Positions 12,501-20,754 of a stretch of 64,000 nt of DNA are shown here, one piece after another (position 1 is the stretch's first letter; each line of letters opens with the position of its first letter). The position numbers and the translations under genes are program-made. The notes under the pieces were generated by a model. The model was given only the letters and a program-made list of their open reading frames with translations, made no database searches and was not told the DNA's origin. The DNA is from Erinaceus europaeus (lineage: Eukaryota > Chordata > Mammalia > Eulipotyphla > Erinaceidae), in the NCBI RefSeq assembly GCF_950295315.1, contig NC_080168.1:67527254-67591253 (forward strand). Direction: 5' to 3'.

Positions 12501-15500
12501 AGTCATTGCTTGTCAGAGAAATGCAAATAAAAACAATAATGAGATACCACTTCACCCCTGTGAGAATGTCACATATCATAAAAGGCAGCAGCAACAAATG
12601 TTGTGGGGACAAAGGAGGCCCCTGCACTGCTGGTGGGAATGTCAATGGGCCCAACCTCTGTGGAGAGCAGTCTGGAGAACTCTCAGAAGGCTAGATGTGG
12701 ACCTGCCCTATGACCCTATAATTTCTCTCCTGGGGATATATCCTAAGGACCCAACACACCCATCTAAAAAGATTTGTGTTTACCTATGTTCATAGCACAA
12801 TTTTTCATTTCTTTATTTGGGGGTAAGAAAGAACCAGAGCATTTTTTTTGGTGCATGCTGTGCTAGAGATGGAGCTTGGGACCTCCTCCCAGGCCCCTCA
12901 GTCTGTAAAGAATGCAAGCCAGCCTATTAGAACTTGGGTTTTATTTAACTATTTACTTTTATGCAACAGTGGGAAATAAGCCTTGCACACAGGTACACAG
13001 GTTATAATACTGTTGAGAGGCCTCCCTGGGTCAAATTTTCCATTCTTTTATTTTGTTTTTACTTGTTTATTTTGTCTCCAGGCTTATCACTGGGGCTTGG
13101 TGCCAGCACTACTAATCCACTGCTCCTGGTGGACATCTTTTCCATTTTATTGGACAGGACAGAAAAACCAAGGGAGGAGGAGGAGATAGAGATACCTGCA
13201 GACCTGCTTTGTAGCTTGTGAAGCATCCCCTCTGTAAGTGGGGAGATGGGGCTAGAACCCTGGTCCTTGCTTGGATACTCATGCTTAGTACTATGTGTGC
13301 TTAGCCAGACGTGCCACCGCCGCTTGGCCCTCCATTCTTTGCTTTAGAGAGAAAGAAATAAGAAGATGAGAGGGAGACACTCAGCTTTGCTCTCATATCC
13401 AAGCCCCTTCGGTGATGTCCACAGTGCTTCCGCTAGTGCCAAGGCTCCAGCCCCAATGTGCTCTGCCAGGCTAGCAGTCTCCACGCCCCCCCCCCCCCCC
13501 CAGGCCTTGGATTCACTTTATAAAAGCGGTTTGGAATGTTGTACCCAAATTTTTCTACACATGAACATCACTTGAATATTTGAGTTTAAAACACAATATC
13601 ATGTTTCACCCACACATCATAAGCTATCAGTAGAATGGAGCTTAGCAATTTGCTTTTATTGCATCCTTTTATTGCTACCAGGGTTCCAATGGGGAGGAAT
13701 CTGTATTTTTTGCAAAGATTTCCTTCTAAGGATGGTCTGCAGTCAGTTTCAGGAGCCACAGTGTTGAACTGCAGTCTGAGAAGGATTGAAACCACCTCTA
13801 AAGCTGCCTTCTCTGTGACTCCCAGCAGGAGTGTTGCTGCAGATGAACCGCACCCCACGCTGCCTTGGCACTTTGCACTCAGAGAGGTAAGGCACCTCAC
13901 ACGTCATCTACTGAGTCAGTGAGGTCGGCTGTGTTCTTTCGTACATTTTCTGGCTTTGGAGAAATGAAAAGTTTAGACCTGGAAATAAAATTCAGACATT
14001 TCCAGAAAATTTAATTTGAGACATAGATTTGATAGATTTAAATTTCTCTTTTTGTTTTTAGATTTTTTTAGTTTTTATTTGATAGGATAGAGAAATTGAG
14101 AGAGAAGGGGGATAGAAAGGGGAAGAGAGAAAGAAAGAGACCTGCAGCCCTGCTTCACTGTTTGTGAAGCTTCCCCCCTGCAAGTGGGGAACTGGGGCTC
14201 AAACCAAGTCCTTGGACATGGGAATTCATGTGCTCAACCAGGTGAGCCACTGCCCAGCCCTATCATACTGGAGGTGGTCTCAGTGGTATGATGTCTTTCC
14301 CTCTCTATCTTCCTTTACCTGAGAAAAAAAAAAGTTGGCCTTCCTTTCTTCCTTTCCTTCCTTCTTTCCTTGAGAGAAGAAGAGGGGACAGGAGAGTAGA
14401 TACCCGGTCCACTGCCAGGGAATTTCCCTCCTGCAAGTATGGTTCAGGAACTGGGACATGATTTGTCTGTGGTAACATGCAATCTGTGGGGAATGCCACC
14501 ACTTGCCCCCCCCGCAAGTTTTTTTTATTTAATGTGCTGAAGACACATTGACATGATACTTGTGTGTTTTACCAAGAGCAGTCCACAGCCCAGTCATGTG
14601 GTGGTGCCCATGTTGAATCTGGGACCAGGGAGCCTGACAGAAAAAGCCTTTTGCAGAACCACTGTGCTGTCTTGCTTCCCCAGTCTGTTAGCTACCTTCA
14701 GATACGCTACGGATGTTTCAAAATAGTCAACATAGAGCATACTGTATTTCAAGCATTCATTTATTCATAACTAGATGTTAAAAAAGAAAAATTAATGGGG
14801 CCAGGCGGTGGCACACCCAGTGAAGCTCTAGTACTAAGTGCAAGGACCTGTGCAAGGATCTGGTTTGAGCCCCTTACTCTCCACCTGCAGGTGAGATGCT
14901 TCATAAGCAATGAAGCAGGTCTGCAGGTGTATATCTTTTTCTTCTCCATCTCTATCTCCCCTCCTCTCAATTTCTCTCTGTCCAGTCAAATAAAATGGGG
15001 AAAATGGCCACCAGGAGCAGTGGGTTTGTAGTGCTTGCACTGAGCCCCAGAGATAGCCCTGGAGGCAAAAAAAAAAAAAAAAAAGAAAAAGAAAAAGAAA
15101 AAGTTAACCTTCTTTGTGTTCTTGGAAATTATAAAGCACTCCAAACTTAGAAAAATGAAAACAAAGTAAAAATCAGTGAAACCTCCCCCCCCCCAGTGGT
15201 GTGTTTTACAGAAACATTATTCCTCAAGGAGTTTTTGTTAGAGTACTTGAAGATAAACTATTTTATATCTATTTTGTTAATTGCAGGCAATTTTTTTCCT
15301 TCTGGTTGTAAAGTCACCACTGTAGTAGTTTGAAGGTTGAGAGCTATCTCAGTGAGAGTAGCAGGATGCAGAAGTGAGTCTCTGTGTGCACCACCAGTCA
15401 GACTGTGCGTTTCTTCTAGGTTGTGATGGGAGGAGCAGGAGCATGTGTTGCAGAGGACGGGCCAGCATCTCAGAAAATCTTTCAGGATAACTGTAAAGTG

Positions 15501-18500
15501 AAATTTACTATTTTTAAAAAATGTCATTATTTAATTGTAAGTCAATTAACTTTTTAGGTTTTTGCCAGAAAATGGGAGCTTCATAGATATCTTAGAGCAA
15601 CAAGTTTTATAGTTACTTGGGATTTATCTTAAATCCATTGTACGCGAGTGTGTACAGTATATGTGCTGCTTAGCTGACAATAAAACAGACTCCTTACTCA
15701 CCTTAGAACTCAAGGAATTGGGGGCCAGGCAGTAGTAGCACATCAGGTTAAGCGCACATGGCGTGAAGCGCAAGGACTGGTGTAAGGATCCTGTTTCGAG
15801 CCCTGCAGGGGAGTCACTTCACAAACAGTGAAGCAGGTCTGCCGGTGTCTTTCTTCCCCTCTCTGCCTCCTCTCCTTTCTCAATTTCTCTCTGTCATATC
15901 CAACAACAATAATAACAATAATAGCAATAGCAACAAAATGGGAAAATAGCCTCCAGGAGCCAGGCACAGAGCCCCAGCAATAACCCCAGAGGAAAAAACA
16001 AGGAATCCCTTGTATCACACAGCCCAGAGTTTCTCAGCTGCATCTGTTAAGACTGGTTTCTGTGGTAGCACACACAGACTTTTCCATTGATTGGTTTTAA
16101 ATTTTTTGCAGATTGAGACAGACTACCTTTCTGTATTGCCGTTGTCTTGTTTACCTGATCTTATACTGTGCCACTCATTTCCTTGATCCTCATGGTTCTC
16201 ATCACTGGCAGTCTCTGTTGCCTGCCGCCTTTTATTGTGTGTCTTCTGGCAGTGTGATCAGGTTGTCTTGAAAATTCTGTTGCTATAGACAGAGCCATCA
16301 GTTCCCCATGATGCTTCTAGCATACAAGCATGAGAAGTTCCTCTAGCGGTAGAATCACTCATGTTTACTTCCTCTCAGTAACATGAACTGTTTTCCTGGT
16401 AGTTACCCCAGTTTAAACTCTACTCAGAAGAGCCCGGCCATATGTCTTCACTAACCTTGAACTCTTTCCTGCCACTGTGACAGTCTGCTGTGTCATTTTG
16501 ACTTGCCCCAGCCCAGCCAGCCCTAGTTCTACAACTTCTGCGACTGGGAGATACATATATACATACATGTGTGTGTGTGTGTGTGTATTACATTTGACCT
16601 TTCAAAATAATATGATTTCTCTTCTTTTTAAAAATTATTAGTGATTTAATATTGATTTACAAAATTAAAAGATAACAGAAACAATTCCACACTGTTCCAT
16701 TCACCATAGTTCTGTGTCCCCATACCCTCCATTGGAAATAGCAGTGGTTCTCCCAAGGCCACAGAAGTGAGTTGACTATTATTTCTATAATGATCAATAT
16801 TTTTGCCCATTTTTTCTATGGTCTTGTCTTCCTTTCCAAGGCACCCTTACAGTGGTTACTACTTCCAAATGTCTTCCTCTTTTCTTCTTCTCTCTGGGTC
16901 CTGATGGAATTGGGGTTCAGAGCCCTCTGGTCATCTTCTATCATTTACCCCTCTGGGAGTAGGAGCCAAAATTCTTGTTGGGGTGCAGAAGGTGAGAGTT
17001 CTGGCTTCTGTAATTGCTTCTCTGCTGGCTGTGGGTACTGGCAGGTGGTCCATATCCCCAGCCTGTTCATCTTTCCCTAATGGGTCTTGGTATTTTTTAT
17101 ATCACATAAATGGAATCACGGTATGTCTTCTTGTGACCAGTTGACTCCACTGAGCATCATGTCTTGTAGCAGAGAGCAGAAGTTGTCTGCTTATTGCTGA
17201 ACCGTGTAATGTGGTGTAGACACTTTCTGTGTCCATTTCCCCCCCTGCTGGCTGTTGTGAATAATGCAATCCTGAACCTGGATGTGCAGAATCTTCTGGA
17301 TTTTCATTCTCTGGGTGATGTGCCCGAAGTGGGACTGCTGGGTTCCACGGCAACTGCATTTGCTTGCAGGACCTTCACACTGTCTCCATAGAAACCACTC
17401 CTTCCCAGCTGCCCCCCCCCCCACAGTGCTCTTGCTCTCCAGATCCCCACCAAGACCTTGAGGTGCAGGGATGTATCCAGGGTGCTGTTCAGCTCTGGCG
17501 GCAGAGACAGGCACCCAGGTGCTTTGCGTGTTGGGCAAGCAGCTGCTGTGTGTGGCTCCCTACATTTTGTTAGTTTTGCCTGCGTGACAGTAGGCCCACT
17601 GTCACAGAGAGGGCGGGTAGTGAGTGGGGGACATGGCTTCTTGCGACAGTTCAGAGTGTGGGAAAGTGTGAGGAACTTGCCAGCCCCCTCAGCCCCAGGC
17701 TCCAATCTTAAGAGCCTGCACATGGATGATCATTTGCCAGACTGGTAACTATCCAGCTCCCCCGGAGTTAGGAGGCTTAGTTTGTTCCTTCCTTCAGGCT
17801 GGTGCTCTAGACTGTGTGCTCGCTGAGAAGGGCTAAGTAGTTAAAGGAGGTAGCTCAACAGGATGTATGCATGGTTGTGATCATGTAGCATGGGCTGGTG
17901 CCCTGTTCTCTCTGTCATGCACACTAAGATTAATGATTTAAATTTAAATTTAAATTTTTTAAAGTTTAAATTTAAATTTTAATTTTTTAATTAAATTTTA
18001 ATTTTTTAAAGTTCATTTTTATCACATGTGAGACAGAGAGAGAAGCCTGGTGCCTTCAGTGTCTGAGTAGAGCCAGGAGGCTCAGGTGTACAAGTCTGGT
18101 GCTCTGCCAATTGAGATATGTCCCTGGCCACTAAATCAAATCTGTTTGAAAACAAGAATGGTTCACATGTACTAGGGGAAAGTTAGTCCAGCTCTGTGTT
18201 GTCATATCCCTTCATGTCATCTACCTTCTTTGATGGACACAAACCTTTTAAGTGTAGAATAAACCCATAGTGCTGCCAGGTGTTTAGAGTTTTTAACCAA
18301 TTTTGATACACTTCAATGTGCTAGAGAAGATGCTAGTTAATTCTGTCAGCAGATGTCTTGTCTGTATGTTACAGATACTAATGTCATTCTTTATGGAATA
18401 TATGTTTCTTTCCAGATCTTGCTTCTTCACAGAATAGTCAGTCCACCAGTTATTCTCCAAGACCAACAGAAAGCTGTTTCAGTTCTAGTTCAGATGTGGT

Positions 18501-20486
18501 AAGTTATGCTCTCTTGATTTATTTGTCTGTCTGTTAATGTATGCTCTGCCAGTTTAGAAACCTGCACTCCTGTTCCCCACCTCTGAAAGTGGGGCCGGAA
18601 CTTGAACCCAGGTCCTCCTGTATGCTAATGTGTGTGTTCTACCCGATGCCCCACTGCCCAGCCCCTCCATGATCAATTTTTTGGCTTCAAACATGTCACT
18701 AAATCTGTACCTCCATGCCTGGTTTGCTTTGATTTTATGTTTAACACAAAATAAGTGCACTCATTGTGCAAGTGAACCATCTTGTTGCCTCAGTGAACAG
18801 TTCTTGAGAAGCAGATGGTTGGTTTTCTTCTGACTTACGTCCTGCCAGTTTCAGTGCAGTTCTTGAACTATTCTTATTATATATATATTTAGAGAAAGCC
18901 TATATTTCTCTATATATTTTAATATTGATTCTGCCTTTTTAAAACAAGCTTTAATAATCAATACTTTTAAATATACAATTCTTATAGAGTATTCTGGTTA
19001 GTTTAACAATCTTTTTTTTTTTTTTTTTTGCCGCCAGGATTATTGGTGGGGCTCAGTGCCTCCACTGCTCCTGGAGGCCATTTTTTCCCCTTTGTTGCCC
19101 TTGTTGTTTATTGGTGTTGTTACTATTATTGTTGTCATTATTGTTGGATAGGACAGAGAGAAATTGAGAGTGGAGGGGAAGACGGGGAGAGAAAGATAGA
19201 CACCTGCAGACCTGCTTGACTACCTGTGAAGCGACTCCCCTGCAGGTGGGGAGCTGGGGGCTCAAACTGGGATCCTTCTGCCAGTCCTTAACCCACTGAG
19301 CAGAAGGTGGGAAGTCTTGGCTTCTGTAATTGCTTCTTCTCTGGACATGGGTGTTGGCAGGTAGATCCACACACCCAGCCTGTTTCTGTCTTTCCCTAGT
19401 GGGGTAGGGCTCTGGGCCAGGACAAATTGGTGAGGTTGTCTGCCCAGGGAAATGAGGATGGAGTCATGGTAGCTTCTGCAACTAGGTGGCAGATTTTCAG
19501 AGTTGGGTTGACATCCAAGGCTTGGCATCTGTGGATACAGTCAAGTGAAATGTGGTGTGGTAGCTGTGGTGGTACTGAGTTCATTTTGTAACTAAGTCAA
19601 GAAGGGGTAACAAAACAGGTGGCTGTTTGCATCTCCTCCTTGTCACTACACTCTGGTAGGTGGTGAGTGTACTGTGTCACTTCTCTGAGGATCTGTGAAA
19701 GTGTAGAGAGAAGCTGTGGCCATGGCTACAGAGACTGAGAGAAGACAAGAACCCTGTCCTGTAATACTCATTTAAGAACAGGGATTCTTGTTTCTAGAGT
19801 CCATACTCTCTTCAGGCTCTCAGTGGTAAACCAGCTTTGTTTTATCACCTGCCCTTTCATCTTCTGGATTCCCAAATGTTCCTCAGTGGAGTTTTAAGGC
19901 TATCTTCTCTAAAGTGATTGAATGATTTAACAGCATTAAGCACCTACACAAATCACTAAATCCTTTTTAGCCATCCGAAGATGAAGACCTCATGTTGCAG
20001 CAAGTGGAAGGTCCTAGTGGGAGATCCACATCAGCCACAGCCATGGCCACACCTGGCAGTACTGGCATAGAAGATGTGACCAGATGCTTACCTGCTGGGG
20101 CTGCTGAGAGCAGCCATGGAGCTGGTGGGGAGAGTGCAGATCCGAGGCTCTCAGTGGAAACAGTCTCTGGGGATCCTGAATGGTCTCAGAGCAGGCCAGT
20201 GCATGTCTCGCAGAACAGAAGCAACTCTGGCCCTGTCCCAGCCACCAGGAGTGAAGCAGGGGTGCAGACGGAGAGCCAGCCGGTATGGGGGAAGCGGGAT
20301 GCCATGGTGCAGTGTGTTCTGCCCTGCCTGTGCCCCTGTGCAGGTGGCAGGAGCCACACGGGGGCCAACTCCCCTGGGTGGCCTGGCACCCTGACAAATG
20401 GCTGTGCTCTCGGGCCTCAGGCCCAGACTGTATGTCCACCTGGTGGCCAAGGCCCTGTCAGCCCAGCAGAGGATGGGAAAGAGTAG
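396..20486 (+). CDS. REDIC1: REDIC1 (C12orf40), 3' part of the gene, six coding exons seen
   Basis: This is the C-terminal part of REDIC1, a germ-cell protein that supports class I crossover formation at meiotic recombination intermediates. Exons at 396-584, 4260-4378, 7362-7855, 10806-10875, 18416-18498 and 19971-20486 have AG/GT borders and encode peptides co-linear with human C12orf40. Landmarks are a [15 protein letters not shown] segment, [10 protein letters not shown] across the second and third exons, [12 protein letters not shown] with LLSENCDS-type sequence in the large exon, [24 protein letters not shown], and [11 protein letters not shown] near the end. Phases join correctly except between 10875 (phase 2) and 18416 (needs phase 1), so at least one exon is unassigned. 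Upstream exons lie outside the window. The protein has no recognisable catalytic fold and diverges quickly between mammals. Placement beside SLC2A13 agrees with human 12q12 synteny. The assignment is by recalled homology, not by a search. Confidence 0.9.
883..987 (-). repeat. 3' LTR fragment of the ERV (U3 start only)
   Basis: About 105 bp match 2970-3074 with few changes (AACAGTGGTTATGTA, GATTAAACCAATGAAACAG). Similarity stops abruptly at 883, so the rest of this LTR is deleted or was replaced by unrelated sequence. Confidence 0.75.
988..1002 (-). other. Polypurine tract of the ERV
   Basis: The plus strand reads TTTCCCCTTCTTTTT directly against the LTR edge. On the element's strand this is a purine run immediately before the LTR TG, the expected place for the plus-strand primer of reverse transcription. 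Confidence 0.65.
1141..1301. repeat. Degenerate ~32-bp minisatellite inside the ERV
   Basis: Variants of GGGCATTTCCTGCCTC and CATGCCTCAAAGGGC alternate about five times. The repeat lies inside the ERV internal region and may be part of that family or a local expansion. Confidence 0.7.
2383..2688 (-). pseudogene. Short open frame in the ERV leader, possible gag start remnant
   Basis: A frame of 101 codons begins about 10 bp after the primer binding site on the element's strand. A second in-frame Met-Gly at 2634-2632 would suit a myristoylated Gag start. The frame stops after about 80 codons, and nothing downstream continues it convincingly. Spacing to the primer site is shorter than usual, so this may be leader sequence that is open by chance. 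Confidence 0.3.
2698..2716 (-). other. Lys-type primer binding site of the ERV
   Basis: The element's strand reads TGGTGTCCGAATACGGACC, starting three bases after the LTR CA. It differs at only a few positions from the complement of the tRNA-Lys 3' end used by class II (betaretrovirus-like) elements. Confidence 0.7.
2720..3074 (-). repeat. 5' LTR of the ERV (355 bp)
   Basis: The LTR is bounded by TG and CA on the element's strand. It carries an AATAAA signal (plus TTTATT at 2792-2797), followed by a segment containing CAGCCATGAGTCCCTGGTCG. The solo LTR at 21773-22218 has the same segment with one change. Its U3 edge matches the fragment at 883-987. Confidence 0.75.
3075..3440 (+). mobile_element. 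L1-type 3' UTR fragment
   Basis: The text around TGGATCCAAGTTATTGTCTG, GGAAAAAGGACCAGAAAGC and ATTGTTGACTGTAAACCCC is the kind of purine-rich L1 3' UTR that recurs in hedgehog DNA. A related ending is seen near 62250. The edges are uncertain. Confidence 0.5.
3455..3800 (-). mobile_element. L1 3' end fragment
   Basis: AGTTTATTAGTGATTTACAG, followed by CCACACTGCTCCCATCACCA and an ACCACCATAG stretch, is an older copy of the L1 3' end. The same end is seen in antisense at 8020, 16630 and 56905. Confidence 0.6.
4121..4196. repeat. (TG)n(AG)n microsatellite
   Basis: A TG run passes into an AG run and then a degenerate TG run. It sits about 65 bp upstream of the 4260 exon acceptor. Confidence 0.9.
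4260..4378 (+). CDS. REDIC1: REDIC1 internal exon (119 bp, phase 0-2)
   Basis: The acceptor CTTTTTCAG ends at 4259 and the donor GTAAGC starts at 4379. The peptide ends in [11 protein letters not shown], matching the human FGTLFERLN segment. The last two bases (AG) form a Ser codon with the first base of the next exon. Confidence 0.9.
4680..4965 (-). mobile_element. Old tRNA-derived SINE
   Basis: The copy is antisense and strongly diverged. A T-run is followed by a GTGGAGGCAGAGAGAAGGGG block and a CACGTGGTTAAGTGTGCACA-like head. The edges are approximate. Confidence 0.5.
5272..5480 (+). mobile_element. tRNA-derived SINE
   Basis: The copy runs from a GGTGGCACACCTGGTTCAGT head, through GGGTTCAAGCCCCCAGTCCC (B box) and a CAGGGCTGCAGGTGTTTCTC body, to a TATCCAATAAATAAAG tail and A-rich end. 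Confidence 0.8.
6238..6366. repeat. Short minisatellite, unit about 40 bp or less
   Basis: TCTCTCCCCATTCTCACATG occurs three times, separated by GGCACACT-type spacers. The copies differ mainly by short deletions. Confidence 0.8.
6966..7116 (-). mobile_element. Old SINE of a second tRNA-derived family
   Basis: A T-rich end, then AAAGCATGGCTCAGCTTTGG, then GTGTAGACCACTGTGCTATT with CCCTGGCCC, reads as an antisense SINE head. Similar heads occur antisense at 18020 and 35790. Confidence 0.5.
7362..7855 (+). CDS. REDIC1: REDIC1 large internal exon (494 bp, phase 2-1)
   Basis: The acceptor CCCAAAG ends at 7361 and the donor GTTGGT starts at 7856. The first base completes a Ser codon. The 164 full codons include [32 protein letters not shown] and LSENCDSLT, all co-linear with human C12orf40. 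The middle and 3' parts are much more diverged. The GTTGGT donor is weak by consensus. The ATG at 7405 is internal. Confidence 0.88.
8020..8230 (-). mobile_element. L1 3' end fragment
   Basis: TAGTGATTTAATGGTTTACA with CACCCACCACCAAAGTTCTG is the antisense L1 3' end shared with 3455, 16630 and 56905. Confidence 0.65.
8238..8445 (-). mobile_element. tRNA-derived SINE
   Basis: The copy is antisense: TATTTTATTTGTTGGATGGA, AGACAGAAATTGAGAGGGGA, a CCCATGCAGGTGGGGCTTGG block and GCTTGAACCCAGGTCCTC (B box). Confidence 0.75.
9165..9318 (+). mobile_element. L1 3' end inserted in the older L1
   Basis: AAAGAATAGGGAAGCTATCA, GTGGAAATGTACCCCTCTTT and CTTGTCAATGTTTCCATTTT followed by an A-run form a sense L1 3' terminus. 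Confidence 0.75.
9491..9591. repeat. Polypyrimidine (CCTT)n tract
   Basis: About 100 bases are nearly pure C and T, with CCTT and CCCT units. Frames open on several registers here are low-complexity artefacts. Confidence 0.9.
10025..10245 (+). mobile_element. tRNA-derived SINE
   Basis: The copy runs from a CATTTGAGTGCACAC head and GGGTTCTAGCCCTCAACC (B box) to CACCTGCAGGGGGGAAGC and an ATCCAACAAATAAAAT tail. Confidence 0.8.
10806..10875 (+). CDS. REDIC1: REDIC1 small internal exon (70 bp, phase 1-2)
   Basis: The acceptor TTGAAG ends at 10805 and the donor GTAAAT starts at 10876. The peptide [17 protein letters not shown] aligns with the human segment ENDYQEKTPQKSIQK. It leaves phase 2, which does not fit the next exon I can identify at 18416. 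Confidence 0.82.
11534..11839 (-). mobile_element. Full-length tRNA-derived SINE with target duplication
   Basis: The copy is antisense, running from a T-run and GCCTCCAGGGTTATTGCTGG to a degraded tRNA-like head. The 15-bp duplication TCAATTTGAAGTCTT is perfect at 11519-11533 and 11840-11854, marking a recent insertion. Confidence 0.9.
12056..12790 (+). mobile_element. L1 ORF2 C-terminal part and 3' region
   Basis: AAATTAAAAAGCTTCTGCAT, GATATCAACAGAATATTCAC and GAGATACCACTTCACCCCTG followed by GGTGGGAATGTCAATGGGCC are the standard end of mammalian L1 ORF2. Several stops break the frame. Confidence 0.85.
13070..13335 (-). mobile_element. tRNA-derived SINE
   Basis: The copy is antisense: TGTCTCCAGGCTTATCACTG, ATCCACTGCTCCTGGTGG and a GTGCCACCGCCGCTTGGCCC head. 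Confidence 0.8.
13540..13800 (+). mobile_element. Possible MER5-like DNA transposon remnant
   Basis: TGAACATCACTTGAATATTT, TTAAAACACA and CAGTGTTGAACTGCAGTCTG resemble an old hAT-Charlie/MER5 element in outline only. An open frame across it has no recognisable protein. Confidence 0.3.
14055..14262 (-). mobile_element. tRNA-derived SINE
   Basis: The copy is antisense: TTTTTATTTGATAGGATAG, AGAAATTGAGAGAGAAGGGG, CCTGCAAGTGGGGAACTGGG and a CAGGTGAGCCACTGCCCAGC head. Confidence 0.8.
14330..14515 (-). mobile_element. Old diverged SINE with a CTTT tract
   Basis: A CTTT-rich tract is followed by AGAGGGGACAGGAGAGTAGA, a CCTCCTGCAAGTATGGTTCA block and GGGGAATGCCACCACTTGCC. The order matches the SINE family in antisense. 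Confidence 0.5.
14796..15110 (+). mobile_element. Full-length tRNA-derived SINE with poly(A)
   Basis: The copy runs from GGGGCCAGGCGGTGGCAC to GAGATAGCCCTGGAGGC and a long A-run with AAAAG units. It shows the complete 3' domain (ACCAGGAGCAGTGGGTTTGT) that many truncated copies lack. Confidence 0.9.
15719..15998 (+). mobile_element. tRNA-derived SINE with target duplication
   Basis: The head is GGTTAAGCGCACATGGCGTG and the B box is degraded to TTTCGAGCCCTGC. CAAGGAAT is repeated at 15711-15718 and 15999-16006. Confidence 0.85.
16551..16587. repeat. (TACA)/(TG)n microsatellite
   Basis: A short ATACAT run passes into a TG run. Confidence 0.9.
16630..17590 (-). mobile_element. L1 3' UTR and 3' end
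   Basis: The antisense 3' end ATTAGTGATTTAATATTGAT is followed by the 3' UTR blocks CCCTCTGGGAGTAGGAG, GTTCTGGCTTCTGTAATTGC and TGAATAATGCAATCCTGAAC. This is the longest 3' UTR copy in the window. The far end, beyond ~17380, is uncertain. Confidence 0.7.
17932..18013. repeat. AT-rich palindromic tract
   Basis: Repeated AATTTAAATTTAAATTTAAA and AATTAAATTTTAATTTTTTA blocks are self-complementary and could extrude as a hairpin. Confidence 0.85.
18020..18130 (-). mobile_element. SINE fragment of the second tRNA-derived family
   Basis: ACATGTGAGACAGAGAGAGA through GGTGCTCTGCCAATTGAGAT to a CCCTGGCCAC head, antisense. Confidence 0.5.
18416..18498 (+). CDS. REDIC1: REDIC1 internal exon (83 bp, phase 1-0)
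   Basis: The acceptor TTTCCAG ends at 18415 and the donor GTAAGT starts at 18499. It encodes [20 protein letters not shown], one of the most conserved parts of the protein. The first two bases need a G from the previous exon to give Asp, as in human. Confidence 0.92.
18550..18665 (-). mobile_element. 5' part of a tRNA-derived SINE
   Basis: CCCCACCTCTGAAAGTGGGG, GAACTTGAACCCAGGTCCTC and a GCCCCACTGCCCAGCCCC head, antisense. It begins about 50 bp after the REDIC1 exon donor. Confidence 0.7.
19011..19300 (-). mobile_element. tRNA-derived SINE truncated by an L1 junction
   Basis: A T-run, GCCGCCAGGATTATTGGTGG and a GCAGGTGGGGAGCTGGGGGC block, antisense. The tRNA head breaks off at TTAACCCACTGAG, where L1 3' UTR text begins. 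Confidence 0.85.
19300..19600 (-). mobile_element. L1 3' UTR fragment
   Basis: CAGAAGGTGGGAAGTCTTGG, CTTCTGTAATTGCTTCTTCT and CCTAGTGGGGTAGGGCTCTG match the antisense L1 3' UTR copies at 16980 and 47750. Confidence 0.7.
19971..20486 (+). CDS. REDIC1: REDIC1 terminal coding exon
   Basis: The acceptor TCCTTTTTAG ends at 19970. The frame starts [13 protein letters not shown], continues 171 codons and stops at 20484-20486. The segment [11 protein letters not shown] and the following KRDAMVQC match the conserved tail of human C12orf40. Most of the middle is GC-rich, rich in Gly, Pro and Ser, and poorly conserved. Antisense frames here are shadows. Confidence 0.9.
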   Translation, partial: PSEDEDLMLQQVEGPSGRSTSATAMATPGSTGIEDVTRCLPAGAAESSHGAGGESADPRLSVETVSGDPEWSQSRPVHVSQNRSNSGPVPATRSEAGVQTESQPVWGKRDAMVQCVLPCLCPCAGGRSHTGANSPGWPGTLTNGCALGPQAQTVCPPGGQGPVSPAEDGKE

Positions 20487-20748
20487 CTTACATGGGGTGG
20501 GGGGCCTCCTAGCTCAGTGCTGCAGAGCATCTCACTCACACGAGCGGTCTAACACACACAGACATGCTCTAGCAGCTGTAGTCTCTGCAGGGTTTCAGAA
20601 GATGATGCATGTGTCCTGATGTTGTATTCCTCAGGATGATGACACTCTGTTGAACTGCTTCATTCTTTGTTATACTTCTGTCAAAATTCAGTGCAGTTGC
20701 ATTGCGTCTTTTAGGGAAAAAAAATGGTCTTAGACTTTAATACAAAAT

Positions 20749-20754
20749 AATAAA
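20749..20754 (+). terminator. Candidate REDIC1 polyadenylation signal
   Basis: The first AATAAA after the REDIC1 stop lies about 265 bases downstream, in an AT-rich context. Confidence 0.6.

Noticed and set aside
13690..13890. Another candidate for the missing REDIC1 exon
   Set aside because: A faint SL..RI.T resemblance exists, but no GT donor gives the required phase and the area looks like an old DNA transposon.
15556..15612. Candidate for the missing REDIC1 exon after an ACTTTTTAG acceptor
   Set aside because: In the required phase it reaches a stop after 18 codons and its peptide does not resemble the human segment.
20014..20439. Long antisense frames over the last REDIC1 exon
   Set aside because: The GC-rich coding exon produces open frames on the opposite strand. 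The sense frame has clear homology.
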